From Synechococcus sp. HW_metabat.54 (lineage in GTDB: Bacteria; Cyanobacteriota; Cyanobacteriia; PCC-6307; Cyanobiaceae): a stretch of DNA of 5,755 bases. Position numbers and translations under genes: made by a program. Below, in pieces: positions 5,396 to 5,755 of this stretch. A model generated the notes under the pieces. The model saw only the letters and a program-made list of their open reading frames with translations. It was not told the DNA's origin and searched no databases. Location of the stretch: NCBI GenBank assembly GCA_018623675.1, contig JAAZVJ010000074.1:1-5755 (forward strand), given 5' to 3'. How positions within the stretch are numbered: position 1 is the first letter of the stretch; each line of letters starts with the position of its first letter.

Positions 5396-5755
5396 ATGGC
5401 TGTTGTCACTCTCGCCGAGATGATGGAAGCTGGCGCCCACTTTGGGCACCAGACCCGTCGTTGGAATCCCAAGATGTCGCGCTACATCTATTGCGCACGC
5501 AATGGGGTTCATATCATTGACCTCGTGCAGACCGCCGTCTGCATGAACAACGCTTACAAGTGGGTCCGTTCTGCTGCGCGTAGCGGCAAACGCTTCCTGT
5601 TCGTTGGCACCAAGAAGCAGGCTTCCGAAGTTGTGGCTCTTGAAGCTGCGCGCTGCGGTGGCTCCTACGTGAACCAGCGTTGGTTGGGCGGCATGCTCAC
5701 CAACTGGACCACCATGAAGGCCCGGATCGATCGTCTGAAGGATCTGGAGCGCATG
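5396..5755 (+). CDS. rpsB: 30S ribosomal protein S2, 5' part, runs off the window
   Basis: The first 120 codons of S2 are present; the gene continues past the window end. The start is fixed by close similarity to the N-terminus of bacterial S2: [20 protein letters not shown] (4-23), containing the S2 signature LxxMMxAGAHFG, then [19 protein letters not shown] (34-43), [12 protein letters not shown] (67-78) and [12 protein letters not shown] (93-104). S2 binds late on the back of the 30S subunit between head and body and is needed for S1 recruitment in bacteria that have it. In most bacteria tsf (elongation factor Ts) follows rpsB, which would lie outside this window. The gene has a 111-base intergenic region upstream with an elaborate predicted RNA fold, the likely basis of its control. 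Confidence 0.99.
   Translation, partial: MAVVTLAEMMEAGAHFGHQTRRWNPKMSRYIYCARNGVHIIDLVQTAVCMNNAYKWVRSAARSGKRFLFVGTKKQASEVVALEAARCGGSYVNQRWLGGMLTNWTTMKARIDRLKDLERM

Noticed and set aside
1..5755. Search for tRNA, rRNA, CRISPR arrays, insertion sequences, phage genes or attachment sites
   Set aside because: No regularly spaced repeats, transposase or integrase motifs, cloverleaf-like segments or rRNA-like stretches were recognised on either strand.

Overview
The window looks like chromosome of a marine picocyanobacterium, most likely marine Synechococcus, with a high-light-independent, GC-rich Prochlorococcus relative as the alternative. The evidence is a phycocyanobilin:ferredoxin oxidoreductase gene (pcyA), a DevBCA-type exporter, very short intergenic gaps, an overall base composition in the upper fifties of percent GC, and a 30S ribosomal protein S2 of cyanobacterial type. 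This assignment rests on recognising protein families, not on a database search.

Layout. Positions 1-437 (minus strand) hold the N-terminal part of an M16 zinc protease, reading out of the window. A divergent intergenic region (438-571) separates it from a tightly packed plus-strand operon: pcyA (572-1312), devB (1312-2214), devC (2211-3383) and devA (3384-4067). The junctions are a 1-base overlap, a 4-base overlap and a 0-base gap. A modest terminator-like hairpin overlaps the devA stop. A 51-codon gene for a very basic small protein follows (4104-4259), closed by a strong intrinsic terminator (4285-4308). A family 2 glycosyltransferase gene (4352-5284) with its own possible -10 box comes next. 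A 111-base intergenic stretch then leads to the 5' part of rpsB (5396 to the window end).

How the genes relate. PcyA makes phycocyanobilin, the blue chromophore of phycobilisomes, from biliverdin. The three coupled genes behind it encode the adaptor, permease and ATPase of a DevBCA/MacB-like exporter. In heterocyst-forming cyanobacteria this family exports envelope glycolipids, but this organism type makes no heterocysts, so the substrate is unknown. The other genes are housekeeping or cell-envelope genes with no evident link to the operon.

The most interesting item is the rpsB leader. Two perfect complementary pairs (8 bp and 9 bp) are interleaved in A-B-A'-B' order with a small hairpin inside, which is the arrangement of an RNA pseudoknot. 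The only good Shine-Dalgarno sequence lies in the loop between the last two strands. This is a strong candidate for an autoregulatory ribosomal-protein leader. The small basic protein and an unusual start or frame problem in the M16 gene are the next most worthwhile items. No tRNA, rRNA, CRISPR, insertion sequence or phage feature was seen.
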